Positions 8,477 through 17,836 of a stretch of 64,000 bases of DNA are shown piece after piece. The stretch is from Streptomyces sp. 2114.4 (GTDB taxonomy: Bacteria; Actinomycetota; Actinomycetes; Streptomycetales; Streptomycetaceae), in contig NZ_FYEY01000001.1 of NCBI RefSeq assembly GCF_900187385.1, forward strand, positions 1,736,001 through 1,800,000, given 5' to 3'. Both the position numbers and the translations under genes were made by a program. The notes under the pieces were generated by a model, which ran no database searches, was not told the origin of the DNA, and worked only from the letters and a program-made list of their open reading frames with translations. Numbering within the stretch: position 1 is the first letter of the stretch; each line of letters opens with the position of its first letter.

Positions 8477-10261
8477 GTGCACCCACATATCGAGGACTAT
8501 GCGCTCATCGGCGATCTGCAGACCGCCGCCCTCGTCGGCCGCGACGGCTCCATCGACTGGCTGTGCCTGCCCCGCTTCGACTCCGGGGCCTGCTTCGCCG
8601 CGCTCCTGGGCCACAAGGACAACGGCCACTGGCGGCTGTCCCCCCGCTCCTCCGAGGCCCGCGCGGTGCGCTCCTACCGCGGTGACTCGCTGATCCTCGA
8701 CACGGTGTGGGAGACCCCCACGGGCAGCGTCCGGGTCATCGACTTCATGCCGCAGCGCGACCGCCAGCCCGATGTCGTACGGATCGTCGAGGGCCTGAGC
8801 GGCAGCGTCGAGATGCGGGGGGTGCTGCGGCTGCGGTTCGACTACGGCCGGGCGGTGCCCTGGGTGCGGGCCACCGAAGGCTGCCGGGTCGCGGTCGCCG
8901 GGCCGGACTCGGTATGGCTGCGCACCCCGGACCGGAGCACCACCTACGGCAAGGACTTCAGCACCCGCTCGGACTTCACCGTCGCCGCGGGTGAACGCGC
9001 CGCGTTCGTGCTGACCTGGCACCCCTCCCACGAACCCCGGCCGGTCCAGATCGACCCGTTCGAGGCGCTTCAGGACACCCTGGACGACTGGCACACCTGG
9101 GCCGGGCGCTGCCGCTACCACGGGCCCTACCGCGAGGCCGTGATGCGCTCGCTGATCACCCTCAAGGCGCTCACCTACGCGCCCACCGGCGGCATCGTCG
9201 CCGCCCCCACCACCTCGCTGCCCGAGGAGCTGGGCGGGGTACGCAACTGGGACTACCGCTACTGCTGGCTGCGCGACGCCAGCCTCACCCTGAACTCGCT
9301 GCTCTCCGCCGGATACCTGGAGGAGGCCGGTGCCTGGCGGGACTGGCTGCTGCGCGCGGTGGCCGGTGCCCCCGACGACCTGCAGATCATGTACGGGCTG
9401 GCGGGTGAGCGGCGGCTGCCGGAGACCGAGCTGCCGTGGCTGTCCGGATACGCCGACTCCGTGCCCGTACGCATCGGCAACGCCGCCGTCGAACAGCGTC
9501 AGCTCGACGTCTACGGCGAAGTGCTCGACTCCTTCCACATCGCGCGCACGGCCGGGCTGCCGTCGGAGCCGCACGCCTGGAGCATCCAGCGCGCGCTGGT
9601 CGACTATCTGGAGTCCACCTGGCGCGACCCCGACGAGGGGCTGTGGGAGATCCGCGGGCCGCGCCGGCACTTCGTGCACTCCAAGGTCATGGCCTGGGTG
9701 GCGGCCGACCGGGTGGTGTGGGCGCTGGAGGCCAATCCGAAGCTGGGCGGGGACGTCGACCGCTGGCGGGCGATGCGCGACGAGGTGCACCGGGAGGTGT
9801 GCGAGCGGGGCTATGACGCCGAACGCGGCACCTTCACCCAGTTCTACGGGTCGGCGGAACTGGACGCGGCAACCCTGCTGATCCCCCGGGTCGGCTTTCT
9901 GCCCGGGGACGACCCGCGGGTCGCCGGCACCATCGACACGGTGCGCCGGGAGCTGAGCCACGAAGGTCTGGTCCGCCGCTACAGCACCGAGGGCGGCTCG
10001 GTCGACGGGCTGCCCGGCGACGAGGGCACCTTCCTGGCCTGCTCGTTCTGGCTCGTCGACGCACTGCGGATGAGCGGACGGCGGCACGAGGCCCGGGAGA
10101 TGTTCGAGCGGCTGCTGGACCTGCGCAACGATGTGGGGCTGCTCTCCGAGGAGTACGACCCGGCGGCCGGCCGCCAGCTGGGCAACTATCCGCAGGCGTT
10201 CAGCCATATCGGGCTGGTGGGCACCGCCTTCGGGCTGCAGGACGGGGCCGGGGCAGACTAG
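8477..10261 (+). CDS. glycoside hydrolase family 15 protein (glucoamylase/trehalase-like)
   Basis: 594 aa, full length for bacterial GH15 enzymes of this group. The N-terminal supersandwich domain opens with IEDYALIGDLQTAALVGRDG, and the (alpha/alpha)6 barrel contains RNWDYRYCWLRDAS (from about residue 256) and the late motif LLSEEYDP (about 557), which carry the general acid and base glutamates or their equivalents. There is no signal peptide, so it is cytoplasmic. Known relatives include mycobacterial trehalase and glucodextranase-like enzymes; which alpha-glucoside this one uses cannot be read from sequence. GTG 8477 lies 54 bp after surf1, and the SDR gene follows after only 4 bp, so the last two are likely co-transcribed. 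Confidence 0.9.
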   Translation: MHPHIEDYALIGDLQTAALVGRDGSIDWLCLPRFDSGACFAALLGHKDNGHWRLSPRSSEARAVRSYRGDSLILDTVWETPTGSVRVIDFMPQRDRQPDVVRIVEGLSGSVEMRGVLRLRFDYGRAVPWVRATEGCRVAVAGPDSVWLRTPDRSTTYGKDFSTRSDFTVAAGERAAFVLTWHPSHEPRPVQIDPFEALQDTLDDWHTWAGRCRYHGPYREAVMRSLITLKALTYAPTGGIVAAPTTSLPEELGGVRNWDYRYCWLRDASLTLNSLLSAGYLEEAGAWRDWLLRAVAGAPDDLQIMYGLAGERRLPETELPWLSGYADSVPVRIGNAAVEQRQLDVYGEVLDSFHIARTAGLPSEPHAWSIQRALVDYLESTWRDPDEGLWEIRGPRRHFVHSKVMAWVAADRVVWALEANPKLGGDVDRWRAMRDEVHREVCERGYDAERGTFTQFYGSAELDAATLLIPRVGFLPGDDPRVAGTIDTVRRELSHEGLVRRYSTEGGSVDGLPGDEGTFLACSFWLVDALRMSGRRHEAREMFERLLDLRNDVGLLSEEYDPAAGRQLGNYPQAFSHIGLVGTAFGLQDGAGAD

Positions 10262-10265
10262 GGCC

Positions 10266-11021
10266 ATGGATCTTGGACTCACCGACCGGACGTACCTCGT
10301 CACCGGGGCGACCCGCGGCCTCGGTTTCGCCACCGCCCGTGAACTGGTCGCCGACGGCGCCAACGTCGTGCTCACCGGACGCACCGAGGAGAGCGCGGCG
10401 GCGGCCGCGGCCTCGCTCGGCGAACGCGCCCTGGGGGTGGCGGCCGACAACGCCGACCCCGAGGGCCCACGCCGCCTGGTGGCCGCGGCCCGGGAGCGCT
10501 TCGGCCGCCTGGACGGCGTGCTGATCAGCGTGGGCGGCCCGCCGCCCGGCGGCGCCCTCGACAACACCGACGACCAGTGGCAGCAGGCCTTCGAGTCGGT
10601 CTTCCTGGGCGCGGTACGGCTGGCCCGCACGGCCGCCGCCGAGCTGGCGGAGGGCGGCGTGATCGGCTTTGTGCTGTCCGGCTCGGTCCATGAGCCGATC
10701 CCCGGGCTGACCGTCTCCAACGGGCTCCGCCCCGGCCTCGCCGGCTTCGCCAAGTCGCTCTCGGTCGAGCTCGGCCCGCGCGGCATCCGGGTCCTCGGCG
10801 TCCTGCCCGGCCGGATCGCCACCGACCGGATGACCCAGCTCGACGCGCTCTCCGGCGACCCGGAGGGCACCCGCGCCCGTAACTCCGCGGCGATCCCGCT
10901 GGGCCGCTACGGCACACCGGAGGAGTTCGGCCGGGCCGCGGCGTTCCTGCTGTCGCCGGCCGCGTCGTACGTCACCGGGGTGATGGTGCCGGTGGACGGC
11001 GGGGCCCGGCACGGCTTCTGA
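10266..11021 (+). CDS. SDR family oxidoreductase lacking the usual Tyr-Lys pair
   Basis: 251 aa with an SDR Rossmann fold: cofactor motif TGATRGLG (13-20), an adenine-ribose-binding segment NVVLTGRTEE, and the conserved PGRIATDR and C-terminal GVMVPVDGGA. The Ser of the catalytic set may be in LSGSVHEP, but the YxxxK motif expected about 12 residues later is replaced by TVSNGLRP, so neither the Tyr nor the Lys is present. Known: some 3-oxoacyl-ACP-reductase-like SDRs diverge here. Activity is therefore uncertain. It follows the GH15 gene by 4 bp. Confidence 0.85.
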   Translation: MDLGLTDRTYLVTGATRGLGFATARELVADGANVVLTGRTEESAAAAAASLGERALGVAADNADPEGPRRLVAAARERFGRLDGVLISVGGPPPGGALDNTDDQWQQAFESVFLGAVRLARTAAAELAEGGVIGFVLSGSVHEPIPGLTVSNGLRPGLAGFAKSLSVELGPRGIRVLGVLPGRIATDRMTQLDALSGDPEGTRARNSAAIPLGRYGTPEEFGRAAAFLLSPAASYVTGVMVPVDGGARHGF

Positions 11022-11073
11022 CGGGGAGTCCCCCGGCCCTCACTGGTCTTCTTGGCCCTCGGGGAGACACCCC

Positions 11074-11679
11074 CTAACTGACCCGCTCGGGCCGGTGCTT
11101 GACCGCGCGCAGCCGGACGTCCCCCGGCAGCCGGTCGAGCCCGGCCGAGCGGCGGGCGTGGGTCACCGCCTCGTCCGACAGGCGGCGGACCACGGTGCCC
11201 GGGTCGGCGTGCGGGGCGAGGGACAGCAGGGCCCGGATGCGCGGTTCGCGCCGGCGGCCGGTCAGCAGCACCCCGGCCCGGTCGACGCCTTCCAGCGACT
11301 CGGTTTCGGCCGCGAGGACGCCCTCCAGCGCCCGGCCGCGCAGGGTGGCGCCCTCGCCGTCGCCGCTGTCGACGAGGATGTCGTTCAGCCGGTGCCGCCG
11401 CAGCTGGGACAGCAGCCACCACAGCATCAGCAGCACGAAGACGGCCAGGGCGGCGATCACGGCGGGCCAGAACCAGCCCTGGCCACTCCAGCGGGTGCGC
11501 TGCCGCGCGGAGAGCAGGACATCGCCGGGGCTTGACCAGGGCCAGTGGGCGGGCAGGCGCAGCCGCCATCTCGCGGGCAGGTCCAGACCGCCGAACAGCA
11601 CCAGGCCACCGGTGCCCAGCAGCACCACACCGGTCACGCCGAGCAGTACCCGGTTGATCGTTCTGCCGACCCTGCGCAT
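11074..11679 (-). CDS. amaP: alkaline shock response membrane anchor protein AmaP
   Basis: 201 aa. Two membrane helices (about 10-30 and 68-92) form a hairpin with a short external loop, and the remaining cytoplasmic part (RHRLNDILVDSGDGEGATLR onward) resembles the Asp23-like domain of AmaP. Known: AmaP anchors Asp23 at the membrane in Gram-positive bacteria, and the set responds to cell-envelope stress. It is the last gene of the asp23 operon, 7 bp after the DUF6286 gene. Confidence 0.85.
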   Translation of the reverse strand: MRRVGRTINRVLLGVTGVVLLGTGGLVLFGGLDLPARWRLRLPAHWPWSSPGDVLLSARQRTRWSGQGWFWPAVIAALAVFVLLMLWWLLSQLRRHRLNDILVDSGDGEGATLRGRALEGVLAAETESLEGVDRAGVLLTGRRREPRIRALLSLAPHADPGTVVRRLSDEAVTHARRSAGLDRLPGDVRLRAVKHRPERVS

Positions 11680-11686
11680 CGCTGCC

Positions 11687-12352
11687 TCATCCCTTCTTCG
11701 GGCGCCGGACGTGCACGGTCAGGCCGAGCCGGTGCGCCAGCCCCAGCTGCCGCAGGCCCTCGCCCAGCGCGACGTCGAGGTCGGCGCGGACCTCGTCCAG
11801 CTCACGGAAGTGCGAGACGGCATGCGCCTTCGCCTTGCGGCGGCCGACCTTCATCCGTACGGACTGGACGCCGGCCACCTCCATGGCGCGGTCGCGCAGC
11901 ACCAGCGCGGCCGCCGCCCGGTCCAGCCCGGCCCGCAGGTCCGGCGCCGTCGGCCGCATCGGCAGCACCTGGCGCAGTCCGGGGGTGAGCGCCAGCACGA
12001 TCAGCCAGATGCCGAGCACCACCGCGAGAGCGGCGGGGGCCAGCACCCAGGGGTTGTCCAGGTGACGGGTGGCCAGTTCGCGGGCGAGCCACCGGCGCCA
12101 GGCCATCGCGGGGTGGTCGGCGCGCACCGCGACCACGTCGTAGAGCAGCAGTCCGGCGGCGGCCAGCAGCACCAGCGCGACCACCGCGGCCGGGACCCGG
12201 CGGGCCGACCAGAAGCGCCCGGTGCGGCCGTCGCCGCTCCCGTCCGCCGCGGCCGGGCCCGGGGCGGAATCGCTCCGCCCGTCCGTGGCGCCGGGCGTCT
12301 TGTCGAGGGTGGGCATCCGCCGGGTGTCCGGCTGCTCCGCGTCGTCGCTCAT
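11687..12352 (-). CDS. DUF6286 domain protein of the Asp23/AmaP operon
   Basis: 221 aa from ATG 12352. It has a disordered, acidic N terminus (to about 45), then two membrane helices (VPAAVVALVLLAAAGLLLYD and WVLAPAALAVVLGIWLIVLA) and a cytoplasmic C-terminal domain of about 95 residues with a basic end. The arrangement parallels AmaP. The ATG overlaps the stop of the upstream asp23 gene (ATGA). The family has no established biochemical role; the context ties it to the Asp23 membrane-associated complex. Confidence 0.8.
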   Translation of the reverse strand: MSDDAEQPDTRRMPTLDKTPGATDGRSDSAPGPAAADGSGDGRTGRFWSARRVPAAVVALVLLAAAGLLLYDVVAVRADHPAMAWRRWLARELATRHLDNPWVLAPAALAVVLGIWLIVLALTPGLRQVLPMRPTAPDLRAGLDRAAAALVLRDRAMEVAGVQSVRMKVGRRKAKAHAVSHFRELDEVRADLDVALGEGLRQLGLAHRLGLTVHVRRPKKG

Positions 12353-12741
12353 CGCACCCTCCCGCGGCCCGTACGCTCCTCCAGCGGGGAGTGCAGCCGC
12401 TCGACCTCCACGGCGACCTCGGGCACGTCCATGCTCGCCAACGCCTTGACCCGCTCGGTGACGTGACGGCGTACCACCCGGCACTGGGCGCCGATGTCGG
12501 AGGGGTAGCCCAGCTCCACGGCGATCCGCACCCGCGCCTCGCCGAAGTGCCTGCGGTCCTCGCGCCGGTGCACGGTCACCGTCGCATGCGCCTGTGGGCG
12601 GGCCTGCCGGGACTGCCGGCGCAGCGCCTCCCGGGCCGCCTGTGCGGCGATCTTCGCCACCACCCGGTCCGCGATGCTGGTCGCGCCCCGCTCACCCGCC
12701 GCCACGCCGGCGGCAGCGGCGGCCGGGGACACCGTCGCCAC
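12349..12741 (-). CDS. Asp23/Gls24 family envelope stress response protein
   Basis: 130 aa. After a short Ala/Gly-rich start the Asp23 fold is recognisable: SIADRVVAKIAAQAAREAL, then VTVHRREDRRHFGEARVRIAVELGYP-type beta strands and a C-terminal MDVPEVAVEVERLH. Known: Asp23 forms abundant membrane-tethered assemblies needed under alkaline or envelope stress. This copy appears intact, unlike the other asp23 gene in the operon. Six bases separate it from the small membrane protein upstream, and its stop overlaps the next start. Confidence 0.85.
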   Translation of the reverse strand: MATVSPAAAAAGVAAGERGATSIADRVVAKIAAQAAREALRRQSRQARPQAHATVTVHRREDRRHFGEARVRIAVELGYPSDIGAQCRVVRRHVTERVKALASMDVPEVAVEVERLHSPLEERTGRGRVR

Positions 12742-12747
12742 CCGGCT

Positions 12748-12945
12748 TCACCGCCGCCGTTCGTCGCGGTCGCCGCGGCGCGGACGGAAGAAATCGCCGG
12801 CTTCCAGATCCCCGTCCAGGAGTCTGCCGGCCACAAACCCGATGGCGCCCAGCGCCGCCACCAGGACAAAGGCGCCGAAGCCGCCGAAGTATCCGGCGAA
12901 GCCCAGCGCCATACCGGCCAAGAGGCCGACCACGGCCATGCTCAT
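12748..12945 (-). CDS. small membrane protein in the asp23 operon (65 aa)
   Basis: ATG 12945 follows AGGAG at 6 bases. The product has one or two hydrophobic helices rich in Gly and Ala (VGLLAGMALGFAGYFGGFGA, then AFVLVAALGAIGFVAGRLL) and a charged tail ending RRGDRDERRR. It resembles the DUF2273-type small membrane proteins that accompany Asp23 and AmaP in other Gram-positive bacteria, which suggests a membrane-anchor or assembly role. It is co-oriented within the operon. Confidence 0.8.
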   Translation of the reverse strand: MSMAVVGLLAGMALGFAGYFGGFGAFVLVAALGAIGFVAGRLLDGDLEAGDFFRPRRGDRDERRR

Positions 12946-12981
12946 CGTGCGCTCCTTCGCTACCCCTCCGGACGGATGCGG

Positions 12982-13445
12982 CTACTGGAGCCGCGGCTCC
13001 GCTCCCTCTTCTTCGTCTTCCTCATCGGGCAGCTTGACGTCGCTGACCGCGATATTGACCTCGACGACCTCCAGGCCCGTCATCCGTTCCACCGCGGAGA
13101 TGACGTTCTCCCGTACGGAGCGCGCCACATCGGCGATGGAGACGCCGTAGTCGACCACGATCTCCAGGTCCAGCGCGGTCTGCACCTCGCCGACCTCGGC
13201 CTTGACCCGCGGGTAGCGGTCGCGGACCTGCCGCCGCCGCCGGGCACCCGGTCGCGTACCGCGCCGAGCGTACGGGCGAGGCCGCTGCCCATGGCATGCA
13301 CGCCGAGGACGTCCCTGGCCGCCAGACCGGCGATCTTCTCGACCACACCGTCGGCGATGGTGGTCCGCCCACGGGTAGCGGGGTCGCCGCCACCCCGCTT
13401 GGCAGGAGTCCGGGGCCCTTCCGCATGCTGCTGGCTCTCGCTCAT
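12982..13445 (-). pseudogene. Asp23/Gls24 family gene interrupted by a frameshift
   Basis: ATG 13445 (AAGGGA upstream) starts MSESQQHAEGP and reads a normal Asp23 N-terminal half (TTIADGVVEKIAGLAARDVL, then GSGLARTLGAVRDRVPGGGG). Near 13225-13245, inside a GGC run, the reading continues only in another frame: VKAEVGEVQTALDLEIVVDY through MTGLEVVEVNIAVSDVKLPD to an acidic C terminus and a stop at 12982. The shift equals one missing base, or two extra. Both halves together give a full-length protein, so either this copy is a recent pseudogene, the GGC run is slippage-prone, or the run was misread. It is the first gene of the asp23 operon. Confidence 0.75.
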
Positions 13446-13458
13446 CGCCGTCGTCCCT

Positions 13459-13504
13459 TTCCGCGAGGAGAAGCGGTCCGCTTCCGCGAGGAGAAGCGGT
13501 TTGT
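13459..13504. repeat. 23-bp tandem direct repeat upstream of the asp23 operon
   Basis: The unit TTCCGCGAGGAGAAGCGGTC plus CGC (13459-13481) is repeated almost exactly at 13482-13504. It lies immediately before the frameshifted asp23 start, in the divergent spacer shared with the 13698 gene. On the minus strand it would be part of the 5' untranslated region or promoter. It may be a regulator site or a simple duplication. Confidence 0.7.
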
Positions 13505-13697
13505 CCGCTCCGTTGCCCACCGTAGGTCCACATCCCCCGGACCGCTCCGGGGACGTGGCAGCGGAGTGCTCCGCACGGCGACGCCCGGCACACCGCCCTG
13601 CCGTGCGGGCCGTGGGGCCGGGTCTGCGGCAGGCTGGTGGAGTGGTGCGGGAAGTGTCCGGAACGGGTCCGGGGACCGCCGGGAAAGGGGTGACGCG

Positions 13698-14423
13698 GTG
13701 GCCGCGAACCAGTGGGCGCAGGCGGTGCGGGTACAGCTCGGGATCGGCCGGGTGCTGCCGCTCGGCGGGCCCGGGGACGGAGCATGGATCACCGAGCAGG
13801 CGGCCGCCGGGGCGTTGCGAGCGGCCGCCGGAACCCCGGCCGGGGTGCACCTCGGCTCGCTGCGGCTGTCCGTCGCCGACCCGGACCGGGCCCCCCGGCC
13901 CGCGGTGCCGGCCCCGCCGAGCGCGCTGCCGCCCGGCCCGCTGCGGATCGAGGCGGATTTCGCCGCGGTCGCCGGCCGGCCGCTGCCCACCGTCGCCGAC
14001 CAGGTGCGCACCGCGCTGCTGGAGGCCGCGGTCCGGGAGCTGGGGCTGGTGGTGGGTGTGGTGGATCTGCAGGTCAGCGAGCTGCTGGAGGAGGGCGAGG
14101 CACCGTCGCCGCCGCCCGCCGGCCGTGCCCAGGAACCGCCTGCCCCGCCCGCGGCGGATGAGGGCAGCGGTGCGACACCGGAGGGCCCGGCGGGGATCCC
14201 CGCCGTCGCGCGGGGCGTACCGGGGGTGGCCCGGCTGGCACCGGTGCTCGGCGGGGCGTCCCGTGCGGTGCGCTGCACCGACGGCCATGTGCTGATCCAG
14301 CTGGCGACCGCGCCCGGCTACCGGGCCCTGGACGTCTCCAGTGCCGTACGGCGGGCGGTGGCCGCCGCACCGGCGGCGCCGTCGACGGTTGCCGTGCTGG
14401 TCACCGCCGTCGAACGGAGCTGA
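13698..14423 (+). CDS. conserved protein divergent from the asp23 operon (nucleopolyhedrovirus P10-like annotation in streptomycetes)
   Basis: 241 aa from GTG 13698. The first 135 residues look folded (VRVQLGIGRVLPLGGPGDGA, VHLGSLRLSVADPDR, and a helical ADQVRTALLEAAVRELGLVV). They are followed by a Pro/Ala/Glu-rich linker and a C-terminal part (AVRCTDGHVLIQLATAPGYR, then AVRRAVAAAPAAP) that recalls an Asp23-like fold. No signal peptide or membrane helix. Proteins like this beside Asp23 genes are, as I recall, labelled P10 family in Streptomyces annotations; the name implies nothing viral. Probably an Asp23-associated protein. Confidence 0.7.
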   Translation: MAANQWAQAVRVQLGIGRVLPLGGPGDGAWITEQAAAGALRAAAGTPAGVHLGSLRLSVADPDRAPRPAVPAPPSALPPGPLRIEADFAAVAGRPLPTVADQVRTALLEAAVRELGLVVGVVDLQVSELLEEGEAPSPPPAGRAQEPPAPPAADEGSGATPEGPAGIPAVARGVPGVARLAPVLGGASRAVRCTDGHVLIQLATAPGYRALDVSSAVRRAVAAAPAAPSTVAVLVTAVERS

Positions 14424-14453
14424 CGGGCGCCCCGGCCGGACGGGACGCCCGTC
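14422..14453. terminator. hairpin between convergent genes
   Basis: GACGGGCG at 14422 pairs with CGCCCGTC ending at 14453; the stem continues with one mismatch around a small loop. It lies just after the stop of the 13698 gene and 22 bp from the end of the convergent enoyl-CoA hydratase gene, so it may terminate both. There is no T tract. Confidence 0.55.
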
Positions 14454-14475
14454 GATGACGGAGTGCAGCGGGGGG

Positions 14476-15255
14476 TTACTCCCCCACGCCCGCGAGGTCG
14501 CGCAGGCGGCGTGCCTGGGCGGCCCGTTCGGCGGTGCGCTGCTCCTCGTACGTACGGCCCGCGGCGCCGGCCAGCAGGGCCTTGGTCTCGATGACGGCGT
14601 CCCGCGGCGGGGCGGTGAGCGCGGCGGCCAGGTCGGCCGCCGTGGCATCGAGTTCGTCCGCGGGCACCACGAGGTTGGCGAGGCCGATCCGCTCGGCCTC
14701 CTCGGCATGCACGAAGCGGCCCGTGGCGCAGATCTCCAGCGCCCGGGCGTAGCCCACCAGTCCGAACAGGGGGTGGGTACCGGTCAGGTCCGGTACGAGT
14801 CCCAGGCTGGTCTCGCGCATGGCGAACTGGACGTCGGGCGTGACCACCCGCAGATCGCAGGCCAGGGCGAGCTGGAAGCCCGCGCCAATGGCATGGCCCT
14901 GCACGGCGGCGATGGACACCAGGTCGTTGCGCCGCCACCAGGTGAACGCTTCCTGGTACTCGGCGATCGTGGCGTCCAGCTCGCTGTCCGTGCCGCGGGC
15001 CAGATCGATGAACGACGGCTCGCCGTCGAAGCCTTCGGGCGTGAACGCCTGACGGTCGAGGCCCGCGGAGAAGGACTGGCCCTCACCACGGAGCACCGCG
15101 ATCCGCACGTTTCCCGGCAGCAGAGAACCCGCCTCGGCGAGCGCCCGCCACATGGCCGGCGACTGCGCATTGCGCTTCGCTGCGTTGGCGAGGGTCACCG
15201 TGGCGACCGCACCGTCAACGGCGAGTCGCACACCGTCCTTGTCGAGCAGAGTCAT
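14476..15255 (-). CDS. enoyl-CoA hydratase/isomerase family protein
   Basis: 259 aa from ATG 15255, chosen because GGAGG stands 5 bases upstream; ATG 15276 is an in-frame alternative. Crotonase fold: oxyanion-hole segments GEGQSFSAGLDRQAF and VQGHAIGAGFQLALACDLRV bind the CoA thioester, followed by FAMRETSLGLVPDLTGTHPL. The first catalytic Glu of classic hydratases is not obvious and the second position is Asp-like (PDLTG), so it could be an isomerase or hydrolase rather than a beta-oxidation hydratase. Cytoplasmic and apparently monocistronic. Confidence 0.88.
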   Translation of the reverse strand: MTLLDKDGVRLAVDGAVATVTLANAAKRNAQSPAMWRALAEAGSLLPGNVRIAVLRGEGQSFSAGLDRQAFTPEGFDGEPSFIDLARGTDSELDATIAEYQEAFTWWRRNDLVSIAAVQGHAIGAGFQLALACDLRVVTPDVQFAMRETSLGLVPDLTGTHPLFGLVGYARALEICATGRFVHAEEAERIGLANLVVPADELDATAADLAAALTAPPRDAVIETKALLAGAAGRTYEEQRTAERAAQARRLRDLAGVGE

Positions 15256-15368
15256 CAGCGCCTCCGAGTCAGCCATCCGCACCTGCGTGCGTAAGTGACT
15301 GAACGGTAACCTCCCGGCCGACTGCTCGGTCGACCGGGGGGACACCGCTGCACCCGGAGTCGCAGCCG

Positions 15369-15590
15369 TCAGGCCGATGCGGCCTTCTTGCCCCTTGTGG
15401 CTCCGCCTCGACCGCGCAGGACCACACCGGATTCGCTGAGCATCCGGTGCACGAATCCATAGGAGCGGCCGGTTTCCTCGGCCAGCGCCCGGATGCTCGC
15501 ACCGGAGTCGTACTTCTTCTTCAGGTCTGCCGCGAGCTTCTCGCGCGCGGCGCCGGTTACCCGGCTGCCCTTCTTCAGAGTCTCGGCCAC
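15369..15590 (-). CDS. small helix-turn-helix DNA-binding protein (73 aa)
   Basis: GTG 15590 follows GGAGG at 5 bases. The product begins VAETLKKGSRV, continues with a basic helix (AAREKLAADLKKKYDSGA), then an HTH of resolvase/Hin type (SIRALAEETGRSYGFVHRML) and a short basic tail (RGRGGATRGKKAA). This tiny protein is highly conserved in streptomycetes and is probably a nucleoid-associated or regulatory DNA binder; no target is known to me. A longer in-frame start (15656) adds residues without homology. Confidence 0.85.
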   Translation of the reverse strand: MAETLKKGSRVTGAAREKLAADLKKKYDSGASIRALAEETGRSYGFVHRMLSESGVVLRGRGGATRGKKAASA

Positions 15591-15805
15591 CCGTGCCTCC
15601 TCGTGGGAAGTGCGCTCTGGACTCTCATGATCACCCCTCCCCGGCTTCCTGGCCACCCATTCCGCAGGGTCAGTACGACATCCTTTGCCGTCCAGCGGGC
15701 GCTCTCACGGGCCGGAATGCCATATTCCGCCTCTGCGGAAGGCCGCCCGTCCCCGGCTTTGCGCGAGAAGGGGCAGGTCAGGCGGTATGCCGACGAAATG
15801 GTGAC

Positions 15806-15828
15806 GGCCGGGCCCCAAGGGCCCGGCC
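15806..15828. terminator. strong GC hairpin in the 15591-15925 spacer
   Basis: GGCCGGGCCC-CAA-GGGCCCGGCC is followed by no T tract. The perfect 10-bp stem lies about 100 bp beyond the stop of the ABC-F gene, read on the minus strand, and should terminate it. The remaining spacer also has near-repeats of GATCCATACG at about 15896-15921. Nothing else is recognised in this 335-base gap. Confidence 0.6.
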
Positions 15829-15925
15829 GGATGCCGCAGACTCGCCGGTGTACGAGCCGTTCTCACTCAGATGATGGATCACACATCGGCCGAATGATCC
15901 ATACGGCATGATCCATACGCCGTGA

Positions 15926-17524
<1,599 letters not shown>

Positions 17525-17645
17525 GGAAAAACTCCAGGGCAGGAAGACGGCGGATTGGACGGACGGTCCGAGAGCGGGCTGCGCCGTCTAATGAACCCGG
17601 GGGAGAACTGCCATGGGAGGCAGTCTAACGGCCCCGTGCAAGTTG

Positions 17646-17835
17646 ATTTTCCTCCCACGTGGTCGGCTGTCCCGCCGTGGGGGTCCCCGCCGTTCTTCGC
17701 CCGCTGCGCGGTGCGCCCGCCGCTGGGGGTACCTCCCACGTCCTTTAGGCGGTGGGGGAGCAACGGTGGGCGCACCGCGTCAGCGGGCGAAAAACGGCGA
17801 GCAACCACCACGGTGGGAAAGACGAAAACGTGGAG
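17646..17835. repeat. imperfect palindromic repeat element, about 190 bp
   Basis: The arms at 17690-17721 and 17765-17797 are near-perfect inverted repeats: CCGTTCTTCGCCCGCTG and CGCGGTGCGCCC against CCGTTTTTCGCCCGCTGA and CGCGGTGCGCCC. Weaker complementarity extends outward (TTTCCTCCCACGTGGT against the 3' CCACGGTGGGAAAG) and inward (CTGGGGGTACCTCCCA). It fills most of the 312-base gap between the ABC-F gene and the next gene upstream. It has no open reading frame of note. It resembles the intergenic palindromes scattered through Streptomyces genomes and may derive from a MITE; a shorter relative lies at 63369-63400. Confidence 0.6.
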
Positions 17836-17836
17836 A

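Noticed and set aside
7349..10870. 1,173-codon minus-strand frame covering surf1, GH15 and SDR
   Set aside because: Arg/Gly/Pro/His-rich translation typical of the antisense of high-GC genes; all three plus-strand genes have clear domains.
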